A program made the position numbers and the translations under genes. The notes under the pieces were generated by a model. That model was given only the letters and a program-made list of their open reading frames with translations. It did not search any database and was not told the DNA's origin. 64,000 nt of DNA from Muraenolepis orangiensis (taxonomy: Eukaryota; Chordata; Actinopteri; Gadiformes; Muraenolepididae): contig CM051013.1 in the NCBI GenBank assembly GCA_027704905.1, forward strand, positions 11,650,707 through 11,714,706, written 5' to 3'. This document shows, in pieces, positions 46,466 through 60,112 of this stretch; the stretch's first letter is position 1; each line of letters opens with the position of its first letter.

Positions 46466-46700
46466 TGCAGACTCAGAGCTCTCACTAGGAATAAGTAACA
46501 ACTGTTTGTTATATTGTTATTGTTATTAATATTTGTGAAATGCAGACTCAGAGCTCTCAATAGGAATAAGTAAAACGTTGTTTGTTATATTGTTATTGTT
46601 ATTAATATTTGTGAAATGCAGACTCAGAGCTCTCAATAGGAATCAGTAAAAAGTTGTTTGTTATATTGTTATTGTTATTAATATTTGTGAAATGCAGACT
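46466..46700. repeat. About 75-bp tandem repeat, three copies
   Basis: Each copy carries gaaatgcagactcagagctc, then ggaataagtaaaa and gttatattgttattgttatt. The first copy includes the transposase stop codon, so the repeat arose from the hAT 3' end. Confidence 0.9.
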
Positions 46701-46709
46701 CAGAGCTCT

Positions 46710-47162
46710 TGTAGTGTATTTTTATACCCTAAGTATAAAACTAAAACACTATCTGTGATACTGTATGCATTGTAAGGGCCATGCGTGTTGAGGCGACCAA
46801 AAGGCGTTGCCAGGAAGGCGACCCCCTGGGGTTGCCGGAGATGCGACCAACAGGTGTGGCCAGGAATACGACCCCCCCCCCCGGGGGTTTGACCTTGTAA
46901 ACTTGTGACGTGACAATGAAGACACCGTGACCAACCAGTAGTGGATACTGGTTGTACCTCTCAGACCAATAGTATTAGTTGATGTTTGTTTACTTTGACC
47001 AATAGGAGTAGCCGATGTTTATGATGCTATTTTCTATCTAGGAATAAGTAGCAATTGCAAACTTTATCAATGTCATCAATGCAAAGCTATTCACTCCAGT
47101 GTTAATAAAACATCAGCTTGACCAACACTTGACATCCTTGGAAACGCAGTCGCTACACTACA
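46710..47162 (+). mobile_element. Probable solo LTR inside the hAT
   Basis: Starts tgtagtgtatttttataccc and ends near ctacactaca; related to the inverted copy at 6279-6851. The expected 4-base duplication is not visible. An AATAAA lies at about 47105. Confidence 0.5.
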
Positions 47163-47903
47163 TTTGTTACTCAAATTGAGAATATTTGTTAAATATTCCA
47201 TGATGCTTTGGAATGCATTAAAAATGACAAGCAAGACAGCATATTAAACAGCAGTAGTAAATACAGCGAATAAAATTGTACAAATATATGTTAATAATAA
47301 TTTGTGGCCCTTTGCACCTGTTGTGGTTTAAATGTGGCCCTCTTGGCCTCTGAAGTTGAGTAGCCCTGGTCTACATAGATCCATACTGTAGTGTAGTCTA
47401 AACCTCAACCAAACCGCTGGCCAATGGACCAATAAACGCACTGCTCTCTTGTGGTCACAAAAGGAACATCTTTAGCGGGGTTTTTAAACATATACATTCA
47501 TTTTTAATCATAGGCGAGGATAGCTTTCAATAGGACTGTTTATCAATATAATAATTATTTAAGTTCAACTAAACAATAATAACATAATAACACACCCACA
47601 AATCCCTTAGTCCTCAGTTCTCACCCACCGGCCCCCCACCCTTTCATCCATCCCCCTAAAATGTTGAAATAAGAAAGCAAACTATGTTCCTTTTGTGGCC
47701 ACTAGAGGGCAATAAACCCACGTTTATTGGTCCATCGGTCAGCGGGACCGTTGAATCGACTTATATCAGGTGTCGTGTTCAGAGTTTCCCTGTCCATTTA
47801 TAATACGCGACTTTGGGCTTCTACTTTTTTTGAAGTCGCTTGAAAAAAATCACGGGTCGCGGGTTGCGTTTTTTTGGGCTTGTTTTTTAAATATGGTTGC
47901 TTG

Positions 47904-48193
47904 TGTTATACTAGTAGGGTCATGTAGGGCAAGGCTGCCTATCCCTTTAAGAGAGAGAGGGGGCGTGGTGGGTGTGTGTGGGAGCGCGAGGTGAATGAGC
48001 GAGCGTCTGTGTGTGTGGAAGTGAACGGGAGTAGTACTAGTTAGTTGTATCAGTTAATCAGTTATCAATAAATCAACCCTCTCGGAAGTAAACCCTGCCT
48101 GTCTGTTCATTAAGTGGCTTATTGAACCTGGATGAATATCCCCTGTATTCCTCCACTACGGTCTGGGAGCTAGGAAGTCAGGAAGGTTCAACA
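47904..48193 (+). mobile_element. Probable solo LTR with 4-bp target duplication
   Basis: Starts tgttatactagtagggtcat and ends gaaggttcaaca (TG...CA). It is flanked by cttg on both sides (47900-47903, 48194-48197). A polyadenylation-like aataaa is near 48066. No coding sequence is attached. Confidence 0.65.
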
Positions 48194-48197
48194 CTTG

Positions 48198-48600
48198 TTA
48201 GGAAAATCCGATAAGCGACTTGTTGGTGTTTTACATTTCTGGTGGATATTTTCTCTAATGCATTGATTGATTGTCTGCTCACAGCCTCACATTAATGTTG
48301 TAATGTTCACCGCTGTCACAGATCCCACTGATGTAGCCTACGTCTCAACAGAACCGTGTCTTTATGTTCCAAAGCACTGTTAACTCTCAATAGCCACGTC
48401 TTTAGACACACTAGAACTCTTCTTTATTCTGACCCCCATCGCTAACAATTCACACGGACATAACATAAGCAAAGAGGAAAAACCAAAAGACATTCGAAGT
48501 TGGAACGTTTACACAGAATTAGATAATAAATCACTCGCTCAGTCATTCGCATCGCATTCTGGCACAAATGCTACACGTAGGCTACCCGGAACAGTGACAC
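48198..48600. other. Intergenic, no feature recognised
   Basis: No recognisable frame or repeat end was seen. Confidence 0.5.
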
Positions 48601-48609
48601 ACTGGCCGC

Positions 48610-48628
48610 GCTCTATATATATATATAC

Positions 48629-48662
<34 letters not shown>

Positions 48663-48711
48663 AAAACCCGGTATTTTTAGGCTGCATCGCGATATACGAT
48701 ATATATATCGG

Positions 48712-48749
<38 letters not shown>

Positions 48750-48903
48750 AATCTATATCTCTATCTCTATATATATATATATCTATATCTATATATCTAT
48801 ATCTATATAGATATATCTATATATATATATCTATATATATATATATCGTATATCGCGATGCAGCCTAAAAATACCGGGTTTTGGTCCGTATCGCCCAGCC
48901 CTA
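48610..48903. mobile_element. TA-rich hAT-type MITE with long inverted arms
   Basis: The left arm (48661-48705) ccaaaacccggtatttttag and ggctgcatcgcgatatacga is inverted at 48838-48886. The right end reads tatcgcccagccctac, the reverse of the gggctgggcgata ends widespread in fish hATs. The centre is pure TA/TATC repeat. Confidence 0.7.
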
Positions 48904-49314
48904 CTTGGGACCAGTGCTTTTAATCACACTTACCCGACATTATGTGGCTCTATTCGGATGAGAGATGGAGTGTGTGTGGGGGTCAGGACCAGTGCTTTTA
49001 ATCATACACATACCTGACATTATTAGCCTATTCCTCCCACTTTTCGAGACGTATATGCTCTCCTTGTCAAAGTGCAAACTGCAGACATACACGCTACCCC
49101 TGAGAACATGAAACGAGGTACCTTCATCCTCCTTATCAGCCTCACATAAGACTTGCAGAGGGCTGTCTTTGTTTAGACGTTGAGCAGCCGGTACACTACA
49201 ATAACAGCGAGGAGAGGAGGCGGCCAGTTTGTCACGTACCTGGGGTAAGTACCGGAAGAGTACACTGCTCTGCGATTTTTAAGGCTCCGGAAGCAAGAAG
49301 TGTGATATAGGCTT

Positions 49315-50531
49315 ATTGGCAACCAACTAGATGGGTAACGCCCACTACTAAATGTAGAGCTCTCAACTGAACAACACCACTTGACGTGTAGAAAGCAAAA
49401 GGAAGTAAACAAAACAAAGATTTTTTTTTAGCTATTTTCAATCGTCTTTGCGTCTTATTCGGACTCATATTCTGCATTGACGTAGTTTATAAGGTGAGTA
49501 ATAATGTAGGCCTACTGTATTTTCAACGTTTGTATTCGTTGTTGTCGAACATGGCGCCTTTCTACTTAATCTGATTGTTGAGGGAAATGGGTGTGGTGCT
49601 GGTGGTTCCTTATGTATAGTCATTTACTTGGGTTTTTGTAGGCACATTTCTTGGACTTGTGAAATAAGTGTATAGGGCTATGAAGGGCAATAGTTGAATA
49701 GTAATAGTTAGTAGTATGTCAACATGATTATTGCTGTAAATGGTACACAATGTTATAACATGGGTGTTGGGCCTCTCAGCTTTTGCAAGTTATTAAAGCA
49801 TTTTTTTTGCATTTAACAAGCCTATCTCATAAATGGAAATCAACCAATGTTCTCATATGTGAATAATGCATATGTAACGGTCGTGGAAAGTACAGGATCG
49901 GGGACGACAGACTTTATTTTCCTGCAGAAGAAAATCTATAATTTCTTATTTACTTCAGCGTCTGCAAGTAAAAAGAGCAACAATGTTTAATTGTCCCTGG
50001 CGCCACGCTAGACTACAGGGAAAACAGCGGAACGCCATTACACAATTCGCGCCAAAATCATTGTACCAAAACAGTGACTAAACCCGAAACCAACAGTCAA
50101 AACAATGCAAAACCGCATGAACAAACACCCCCAAGACTTACCAGTAGCAATGCAAAACCGCAATGCTAGGGGAAGGAGCTACGGAAACCCAGGAGGTACA
50201 ACAGATCGGGAGATTCACAAAAGGCGTTTCCACAGGAAACATTGATAAAATGAGTTGCCTATACCTGGCGCTCAATTATCTTATTTTTATAACTGCTGTC
50301 TGTCGTCGGGTATTGCACATACATTTTCACACCACTGCTTTATACTTGTGTAAACTGTGAAGTGACAATAAACCTTGACTTGACTTGACTCCTTCAACCG
50401 TCCTCAAACTTGACACCTCTGGTGCATTTGGAGGGGGTAAAATATGATATCACAAATTCTCACACTTGCCTGTGATGTTTAACTCAGCGGTTTCTTGCGT
50501 AAGACACGAAAAGACACGTAATACTTATTTA

Positions 50532-50625
<94 letters not shown>

Positions 50626-51099
50626 CGCGCAAGCCTTTCACACTTTGGTGACTCAGGAGACGCAGAGTACGTGCTCTGCATTAGGACGTCACCTTCTCAT
50701 ATTAACATATTACCGTAAGCACGGTAGAAGAAGGTAACCGTAGTATACACAGTATAAGCAGTAGGTAAGGACGTAAATGGTACAACGTACATGTACATTC
50801 TCTACAGCCTATTTGAGCTAAATAGTATTTTCTCAATATCTGCCTTTTAGACGGGCTCATACCAGGCGGTGAACCATTTAGCTGAGCTGCTCAATCACAT
50901 CCCTTTGGATAGAGTTATAGTTTGTCTACAGTTCACAACACACATGTTCATATGTTCCAAACCAGCCTACCTTCATTCGGGTGATTTAAACGGTGGTTAA
51001 GTATGATACGAGCATGGGTAACACTATAATTGAAACGGAACTTCCCCGTCTTGTCTGAAGATATTTATTAACTGCTGTTTTGTTTTGATCTCTCCCCAG
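49315..51099 (+). promoter_or_regulatory. Conserved upstream flank of the unit D signal-peptide exon
   Basis: Same blocks as 36583-37246, with more preserved on the left side: gcaaccaactagatgggtaa, aatcgtctttgcgtcttatt and gtgctggtggttccttatg. It also matches 57130-60476 and 61380-63237. An insertion of unrelated DNA lies at about 49875-50240. The ccccag acceptor at 51099 ends it. Confidence 0.5.
50533..50623. repeat. (CA)n microsatellite in the unit D upstream flank
   Basis: The homologous position in the tandem units holds longer CA runs (59948-60110 and 62716-62872). Confidence 0.95.
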
Positions 51100-54043
51100 A
51101 TATCCATGCCAATGGTGCTATGCCAGCCAATGTACAACACATTGTGTTCGCAAAATCAGTTTGATGCAGTTTGATGGTTGAAGCTCATCCAAGTATGACT
51201 GCCGTGTTATTTTTCAATGTTCAATTCATGTTCATTATACCTTTTTTTTTTTTCAATCTGTATTTCATCGGCAATGCTATTGTATCAGCAAATTGTGGCC
51301 AGGCAGAATACAGAGTGGGAGATGAATGTTGTCCTGCCTGTTCACCTGGTAAGAGCACAATATCAGAACTACTGAATAATTACTGACTGAATCAAGTTCA
51401 AATTGTGTTGAATGCAGCCCACAGAATGTCTGAATTAGCTGGCTAACTAAATCGAGTTCTAATTGTGCTGAATGCAGCCCACAGAATGTCTGAATTAGCT
51501 AGTCAACTAGCGGACTAAATCAAGTTCTAATTGTGTTGCATGGTAAATGGACTGCATTTATATAGAGCTTCTACTCAAAGTGATTGACCCCTTGAATTAA
51601 TCAATTAATCCAAATTTGTTTTCCAGCATGGTCAATTGACAAACATTTTCTGTCCAACAGGAATGCGTGTTTCTGAGAACTGCACAGAATTCACCAGTAC
51701 ATTTTGCGTACCCTGTGAAGAAGGTACATTCCAAGATCACAGCAACGGTCGTGAACAGTGCTTTGGGTGTAAGAACTGTGACGCAGGTACATTTAGACTT
51801 TTTTAGATTAATGTTTTACAAACCCCTTGATAATATGCCAAATGTCACGGTATCATGGCTCAGTGAAACACAGCCGTGAACACAAGGATTGAGTAACCGG
51901 CATAATTACCTGCTTTACCTAACAAGTTATTGGAATCAAAAACTTCCTCAGAAAAACGTTTTCATTCTCTCAGGTCTGTCAGTAACTGTGTTGTGGTTTA
52001 CAGGTCTCGGCCTGAAGGAGAAGCCGTTGTGTACAGCAACATCAGACGCTCTGTGTGAGACCCGGGACGGATACTTCTGTGTTGTCCGCAGTGGAGGTGG
52101 ATGTTTGACAGCTCAGAAACACAGGGTTTGCAGTCCTGGTCAACACATCAGTCAGAGAGGTTGGTGTTAACGTTTAATTATAGACAGCCCATTGTCACGG
52201 TCCAACCCAGCCCTTCCCGTTCTAGTCCTGGTTTTCCGTGGGCTTCCTGGATCCGTGATGTAGATACAAGAGATACAAGATTTGTATTGGCCATTTGTAA
52301 CAAGTACATAGGAATGCTTACTCCCCCTTCCCTCCCGCAGTATAAATCTCAAAAACACCATAAAAATATAAATTATATATACAATAAAATAAACAAAAAA
52401 AGAGCAGCGAAGTGACTTAAATGATATGTACATGTTTTTTTGTTTTTTTACCAAAATCTTTCAAATGCATTTAAAGTGCCAGTAGTGCAGCAGCATCATG
52501 AATACAGTGTAGTAACTGTGAGTCCAGAAAGTCCAGCAAAGTATATAAGTGTAATGTTAATGACAGGTGTGTGTGTGCGCCGCCAAAGCACGCGGCTTAA
52601 CCAGGCCCCCTGTCAACCACCGTAACCGTGACAGTACCCCCCCCCTCAACGGGTGCCTCCTGGCGCCCGTTGAGGGGGGCCAGTCCTGTCATACTGGACT
52701 CACCTGTTCTCAATCACACCTCATTTACCAAGCTGTATTTAAGCCATGTCTTGTGTGTTACTCATTGCTGGATTATAACCCTGATTTTCAGAAAGCCTCA
52801 TGTCTGTATCAAGCTAAGTTTCAGGTTTTGTGTTCTGTTTATTGATCCATCGTGTTTTGACCATCGTCTGGATAAGACCTTGTTTTTGCCTTGCGTTTTT
52901 GTACCTCTGCCTCAACCCTCAACAACCCATTACCGACCTCTGTTTTTGCTCAATCACCTTTTTTTTGGTCAATACTTATATTCACACCACATCATCGTGT
53001 TTCAATAAAACATGTTTATATTGCTACAGGAACAACCGATAAAGACACAGAGTGCCTTCACTGTACTAATGGAACATTCTCCGATGGAACATCCACGTCT
53101 TGCCAGAACCACACAAAGTAAGCTAACATTATGGTTTATTTATCAAGGACACTGTGGCAGGTGGGGTGAGGGGCGGCACGATTCAAGGCCAAAATGTGTC
53201 AGCCCGCTGCCCATATTAGGACTTCCTCTGTCCTTGGTCCTTTCCTGAAAGTGATTGCTGTGGAGCTGAGTGTGGTCTGAGAGAGAGAGAGCAAGCAAGA
53301 GCCTAACTGACTACCCTACCTTATGCCTGACTACCCAACTTATTGTACTTTCACCTGAGTACTGGTTCAGTTCTTGGAGACTTGTGAGGGTTGAAATGCA
53401 CCTTTGACTTCTAGTGACGAGTTGTTCTCTTACCTACCTTCGTTGAACGCAGTATTATAAGTCGCTTTGGATAAAAGCGTCTGCTAAATGACTGTAATGT
53501 GATGTACCTCGCTGAAAGTCCCACTCTGGTGGGTAAGAGAACCTGCCTCCGTCTGCCTCCGCTAATAATCCTAAACATTTCCCCAGGATTACAAACTCAT
53601 TCCCCTTGAACATTGACCTTTGCCCCCCTGCTGTGTTCATAAACCTTCCGTTCAAAGTTAATTTCTTTGGTTCCCTATTGGTATTCACTATTCGTGCACC
53701 GAGCCAATTTACTAGCCTGCCCCAATGATGGCATATAACTTTAATGTGGTTGTCCTAATTTCAGATGTGAGGGACTGGAACTGATAAAACCAGGAAGTGA
53801 TTCAACAGATTCTGAATGTGAAAAACCCGGTCTACAAAGTGGAATACTAGTAGTAATAGTATTAGCAGTAGTAGTAGTAGTAGCAATAGTAACCGGCGCT
53901 GTTATTTGGAGATATAAAAAAAGAGGTAAGCATTACATTAACCTGTAACATGTATCATGGTTATGCTGAATTGCGACAATGTTGTGCTCACATGTTACCG
54001 TGTTGTTTGCCACGATATAGAAACATCAACATCAGCCTACTGA
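51100..54043 (+). CDS. TNFR-superfamily receptor unit D (HVEM/CD40-like)
   Basis: Best-preserved member of the cluster. Exons 51100-51348 (ATG 51195; in-frame ATG 51174 also possible), 51661-51786, 52004-52159, 53030-53117, 53765-53925, 54021-54043. The coding sum is 708 bases, 235 residues, with all junctions GT-AG. Residues 1-31 or so are a signal peptide. CRDs include CGQAEYRVGDECCPACSPG, CEEGTFQDHSNGREQCFGC, CSPGQHISQR and CLHCTNGTFSDGTSTSC; residues 202-223 are the membrane helix (ILVVIVLAVVVVVAIVTGAV), then the basic stop-transfer WRYKKR. One A fewer than unit C at the exon 5 end changes the frame, so translation stops in exon 6 after ETSTSAY, leaving a tail of about 12 residues. Exon 7 (54261-54364) is still present but not reached. 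The likely role is ligand binding without strong signalling, or a truncated paralogue. Confidence 0.78.
52255..52690 (-). mobile_element. LINE tail plus Gypsy remnant in intron 3 of unit D
   Basis: 52255-52565 matches the LINE 3' tail at 11616 and 38374. 52567-52690 matches the Gypsy 3' part of unit C (cgccgccaaagcacgcggct, caacgggtgcctcctggcgc). The junction shows that D once had the same nested pair as C and lost most of it. Confidence 0.7.
53400..53505 (+). mobile_element. L2-type tail in intron 4 of unit D
   Basis: Same insertion as in units B and C (gtcgctttggataaaagcgt, ctgctaaatgactgtaatg). Confidence 0.7.
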
Positions 54044-54069
54044 GATAAGCGGTAATCTCTTTCACTTCA

Positions 54070-54210
<141 letters not shown>

Positions 54211-54260
54211 CTGCCTGTGGAGGCTGGATGTCCTGACTCTCTTCTGATCTTCTCTTCCAG

Positions 54261-54364
54261 AACGACAACAAGAAAGCATCAGAAACTGGAAGAGTTACAG
54301 TGAGCTGTTTCACATACAAAAATATACACACGCAAAGAGGGACAATGTATCAATCAAGATTTAA
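54261..54364 (+). pseudogene. Unused last exon of TNFR unit D
   Basis: Acceptor ttccag at 54260. In the ancestral phase the frame reads ERQQESIRNWKSYSELFHIQ and ends DNVSIKI then stop. It would encode most of a cytoplasmic tail of about 45 residues. The frameshift in exon 5 makes translation stop before it. Unit C keeps the correct phase but lost this exon. Confidence 0.6.
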
Positions 54365-54978
54365 CAAATGTAAAAAAAAAACTTAGTTAGCCAAAGGCTA
54401 GTTTTAATGAATTAATTAATTTAATTAATTTAGTTTCAAAATAAATCAATAGCAGAGGGTTCAGGTACAGTAGGAGTCATGTTAAAGGCAGGTAAAGCAG
54501 CAGCAGTGTGGCATTGTTATAATAAATTCCCACAGGTTAAAAGGACACGAAATTAATTAGTGTAAATCACAATGTGTTTGTTCATATAGAAAATAAGTAT
54601 AGTAATAGTATATAAGTATTATTGTTGTGTTGTGAGACAGTGATCTGAATTATCGTGTTAAACGTGGAGAAAAAAAAGCCGAAGAATGAAACGTAATTGC
54701 ACTGTGCTTCAAGCCCTGCTATATGATAATGACTGTCTAATAATATCACCATTATTCAGCTTGTAAAGCGTTAATTTGTGTTGCCTCCTCCTTACATTAT
54801 TGTATGTAAATTATTTTAAGCCTACATTTTTGTTGTTGATCTAAGCAGCACTGCCCCCAGCTAAAAAAAAACATAAAATAACTGAATTGAGCAGGCTTTA
54901 CTTGAGTATATTTCTGAAATGGTCACTTTTACCTTTTCTACTTTTTTCACGTTTCCTACTCAGGTTCCGCTGTTGCTA
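54365..54978. other. Downstream flank of unit D
   Basis: A/T-rich. 54695-54900 matches 41640-41900 and 42835-42950 after unit C (cactgtgcttcaagccctgc). No gene is seen. Confidence 0.5.

Positions 54979-55033
<55 letters not shown>
54979..55033. repeat. (CA)n microsatellite
   Basis: Short counterpart of the 42953-43092 array. Confidence 0.95.
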
Positions 55034-55035
<2 letters not shown>

Positions 55036-55040
55036 TGTGT

Positions 55041-55219
55041 GCCGAACGGTGTTTAAGCAGGCGCGTCTCATCGCCGCCCCTGTGTTCGCGTACCCAGACC
55101 CTAGCAAGCCATTCATTTTAGATATGGATCCGAGTGATGCGATAGATCAGGCGGTGTTATCAAAGAGTGTGTGTGTGGGGGTGGACTGCAACAACTGGTT
55201 GCTTAGCGCCAGGAGGTGA
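55041..55219 (+). mobile_element. Gypsy reverse transcriptase/RNase H junction fragment
   Basis: Frame RLIAAPVFAYPDPSKPFILD then MDPSDAIDQAVLSK, the start of a Gypsy RNase H domain. It is cut on both sides. Confidence 0.7.
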
Positions 55220-55254
55220 CAGTTCCTCGAGGGGTGACCCAAAGCTGAACACCC

Positions 55255-55470
55255 TTCACTATCAATGTGTTCACCGGCCTTACACTGTATCATAACTCCC
55301 TACCTCTACCTATGGTTGACATATGTATTGTTTACATACCTGTATGATAGTCATGTACATTTTTGACTACCAAAGGTGTGTCTCATACTTACCCTTTAAA
55401 TGAATCGTACTATATACAGCACTACCTGCTGTATATACATGTTTATATATATATGTGTAGCTACACCGGT
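55255..55470 (+). mobile_element. LINE 3' untranslated tail
   Basis: tgtatcataactccctacct, then ttgtttacatacctgtatga, as in 2336-2400 and 3586-3700. Confidence 0.65.
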
Positions 55471-55933
55471 CCAATGAGTTAGGCCACGAAACATACTGAT
55501 GTCTTCCAAGGTTTCATTTCTCTCCTCTCTCTCTCTCCGAAGACACCGTGTAAACTACAAAAGTAAACAACATTCATTCAAAGTTTACACGAGGCAAAAT
55601 GTCTTCAACATTAACACATTAATAACACAATAAACACATTTACCGTGTGCGCCTCTTGAACCTTGTGTAGTCTTTTTGACGGAGGACATTAAACGCACAC
55701 TCTCCTCCGCCACCATGTTGCTTTGACCCACAATGCAACGCCTTTGACCCAACTGTGGTCATGTGACTCGCAAATGAGCAGTTTACTTTTGTATAAAATG
55801 AAAATATATAACCTTTCAGTTCCCTAGAGACTATTAACATTATGTTATTGAACAATCATTTTGTAACTTTATAAAATACAATAATATGAGCAGATAAGCA
55901 AACCCATAAATTAATACTTTCGGACCGTTACAC

Positions 55934-56918
55934 CAGTGGTGAAGCGTCAGGGCCTTCAAGGTATTCAGAGAAGACCCTGGAACTCTCAGATGAAACACAT
56001 TTTTTCAAATTAATTGTATTAATAAAATGTAATACAATTTAATCAAATTTAAATAAAATGAATAAATGAGAATCGTATCTGTGTTGTTATCTCTTATATT
56101 TCAGTGTTACGTTGATTTGTTTGTCTTTCTCGGTCCATGCACTACGCATTTGAGTGGTTTTGTGTTGGAAAAACAATGCAACCAATCAGATATTTTTCTA
56201 GGTTGCTGGGAAGAATATCCTTCAACCAAAGTATTCCCAAATGCTTTGGCGCTTAGACTGAATGAGAGCGTACGTTTGGATTGACAATTTGATCAACCAA
56301 TCATATCGCGATTTGTAGCCAATGGGCGTATTCTTTCAGATGTCCCCACAGCTCAATAGGGAGCTAGAAGGTATACTGGCTGGAGCGAGAGGGGATATAG
56401 GGTAGTGCTACGTTTTTTCTACGTAGGATTTTACGTCAAAATGGCGAAGGCGAAGATGATGGGCTGTTACTTCACTACATGGACTCTGCTTTACCAACTA
56501 TGGTACACTTGGAAATTGGCTGCGACAATCTGATCTTCCTAAATGAGATAAGGCATAAAGTGACTCCTCCGTGATGTCAGTCTGACTAGAACAGAATTTT
56601 CGAATGGGGGGTCTACAGCAGGGGTTCCCAAAGTGGGGGTCGCGAGATGATTTCAGAATCCTCTTGATGTGACCCATGAGGTTTATTTATTTTTTATTTT
56701 ATTATTATTCTTTTTTATTTATTTTTTATCATTTGTATTATTATTATTATTGTTAATAACGTGAGTGACAAATAAAGGAATTCTGATTCCGACAGATTCA
56801 CGACAGTAAAAGCCACACACAATGTTCGTGATCGCGATTGGACTTCACAATGTTCGCGATCGCGACATACCCCCCCCCCCCCCCCTGTCGGACGGTGATA
56901 GTGGGGGGTCGCCAGTCT
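55934..56918 (+). mobile_element. Second hAT deletion derivative with nested MITE, right end lost
   Basis: Starts cagtggtgaagcgtcaggg at 55934. 55934-56618 matches 32625-33160 joined to 33940-34094, so nearly the whole transposase is deleted after the ATG at about 56441. A hAT MITE starts at 56619 after gtctacag, the same nested insertion as at 34095. The right ends of both are missing past about 56918. Confidence 0.75.
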
Positions 56919-57027
56919 CCAGCACAGTCTGCAACACTTTGCCTACACTTTGTTGACGTTTGATGTTTTTGTAGCCTAAAACTATATCTGCAATCTTTGT
57001 GATCAAAGTAAATATGTAGCTCTGACA

Positions 57028-57029
<2 letters not shown>

Positions 57030-57060
<31 letters not shown>
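57030..57060. repeat. (GA)n microsatellite
   Basis: Short GA run preceding ggggcagtcatttttggt, the same context as the longer arrays at 58405 and 61152. Confidence 0.9.
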
Positions 57061-57061
<1 letters not shown>

Positions 57062-57252
57062 GCAGTCATTTTTGGTGATAGACATCTAGGTGTTTATGAG
57101 ATGACATGTCAAAGCTCAGTTGCTTTTGTGTTTATTGACAACCAACTAGATGGGTAACGCCCACTACTGAATGTGAAGCTATTTTAACGGAACAACACCA
57201 CGGGACGTGTAAGAGAGGGAGTGCCGAGGTAGTTGGAGTGGCGATTTTCTAA

Positions 57253-57311
57253 CTATTTTCAATCGTCTTTGCGTCTTATAAATTATAAGACGCAAAGACG
57301 ATTGAAAATAG
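57253..57311. repeat. Perfect palindrome, 29-bp arms
   Basis: Arms 57253-57281 and 57283-57311 with a single central base. The paralogous copies at 58739 and 61498 contain the left arm only and then continue directly. Confidence 0.92.
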
Positions 57312-57316
57312 AAAAA

Positions 57317-57507
57317 CGAATAAAAACGTTGAAAATACAATAGGCCTACATTATTACTCACCTTATAAACCACGTCAATGCCGAATATGAGTCAGAATAA
57401 GACGATTATAAGTTATAATCGTCTTATTCTGACTCATATTCGGCATTGACGTGGTTTATAAGGTGAGTAATAATGTAGGCCTATTGTATTTTCAACGTTT
57501 TTATTCG
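57317..57507. repeat. Perfect palindrome, 95-bp arms
   Basis: Arms 57317-57411 and 57413-57507 are exact reverse complements around one base. Only aaaaa separates it from the 29-bp palindrome. The right arm is the normal sequence of the paralogues. Confidence 0.92.
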
Positions 57508-57642
57508 CTGTTGTCGAACATGGCGCCTATTTACTTAATCTGATCCTTGGGAAATGGGTGTGGTGCTGGTGGTTCCTTTTATGTCATTTGGGTTTTTGTA
57601 GGCACATTTCTTGGACTTGTGAAATAAGTGTATAGGGCTATG

Positions 57643-58544
<902 letters not shown>

Positions 58545-59943
58545 GGGCAGTCATTTTTGGTTATAGACATCTAGGTGTTTATGAGATGACATGTCAAGGC
58601 TCAGTTGTGTGTTTATTGGCAACCAACTAGATGGGTAACGCCCTACTGAATGTGAAGCTATTTTAACGGAACAACACCACGGGACGTGTAAGGGAGGGAG
58701 TGCCGATGTAGTTGGAGTGGCGATTTTCTAACAATTTTCAATCGTCTTTGCGTCTTATAATCGTCTTATTCTGACTCATAATCGGCATTGACGTGGTTTA
58801 TAAGGTGAGTAATCATGTAGGCCTATTGTATTTTCAACGTTTTTATTCGCTGTTGTCGAACATGGCGCCTTTCGACTTAATCTGATCCTTGGGAAATGGG
58901 TGTGGTGCTGGTGGTTCCTTTTATGTCATTTGGGTTTTTGTAGGCACATTTCTTGGACTTGTGAAATAAGTGTATAGGGCTATGGAGGGCATATGAAGAA
59001 GGGTATATTCGTTTTGATCGGCTTAGTTAAAGTAATTAAAGTTAGTTAAAGTATTATGTCAACGTTGACATGATTATTGCTGTAAATGGTATACAATGTT
59101 AGAAAATGGGTATTGGGCCTCTCAGATTTTGCAAGCTTTTAAAGCATTTTTTTTGCATTTAACATAAAGTAGGCCTATCTCATAAATGGAAATCAACCAA
59201 TGTTCTCATATGTGTATATATGTATATATATGTGAATAATGCATAAGCTATAGACAATAGAAAAACGAATCTCCACCGAATATCAAATGTCCAATATAGC
59301 AACTTGCTGAAGCCTTGCTATGTTTCAGTGTTAGTCGGGATGGTCGTTTCGGGATGGAAAGACTGCGTGTGGAGAGCTCCAACTTTATGTATCTGGGGTA
59401 ATGGCAATGGACTGCTTTTATATAGCGCTTTTATCCAAGGCGCTTTACAAGTCATGCTGTGGACTGGGGGTTTAGGCGTAGACTGCGCAGGGTAACACGC
59501 TGTGATTGGTTCATGGGTGATAAGGGGTTTGCCCAAAGCTTTAAACTACGCCAATATTATGATAGGTTATTAATACTTTGTTGCGCATGATTCATTGAGG
59601 CAGATCATATCTTCATGTTGCTCACACATCAATTACTTAACATCAATTCTCAAACACAAATTACTTGCAAAGATGATTTTAAGTAGCAGTTTGATATCAT
59701 GTTATTATGTTAATATTTGATCATATATTATTTGAGTTGCCTATACCTGGCGCTCCTTCGACCGTCCTCAAACTTGACACGTCTGGTGCATTTGGAGGGG
59801 GTAAAATATTATATTACAAATTCTCACATTTGCCTGTGATGAGTGTTTAACTCAGCGGTTCCTTGCGTAAGACACGAAAAGACACGTAATACTTATTTAG
59901 CCGTCCGGTGGATTTATTGAGTTGGCTCACATGAAGTTGCCCA

Positions 59944-60112
<169 letters not shown>

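Larger units (their letters stand above)
46185..47368 (+). mobile_element. hAT element with transposase C-terminus
   Basis: Ends cagacttactcaac and gttgagtagccctg. Target duplication gtctacac (46177-46184) versus gtctacat (47369-47376). Codons from about 46310 to the stop at 46488 give TYVCESSFSAMGIIKSKQHS, RLIDRHLADYLRAATTEQQ, the dimerisation end of a GTF2IRD2/ZBED5-like hAT transposase. A tandem repeat and a probable LTR are inserted inside. Confidence 0.75.

Noticed and set aside
46027..46488. A 153-codon gene on the plus strand
   Set aside because: Only the last 60 residues or so are meaningful (hAT transposase end); the first part reads through non-coding DNA and the hAT terminus.
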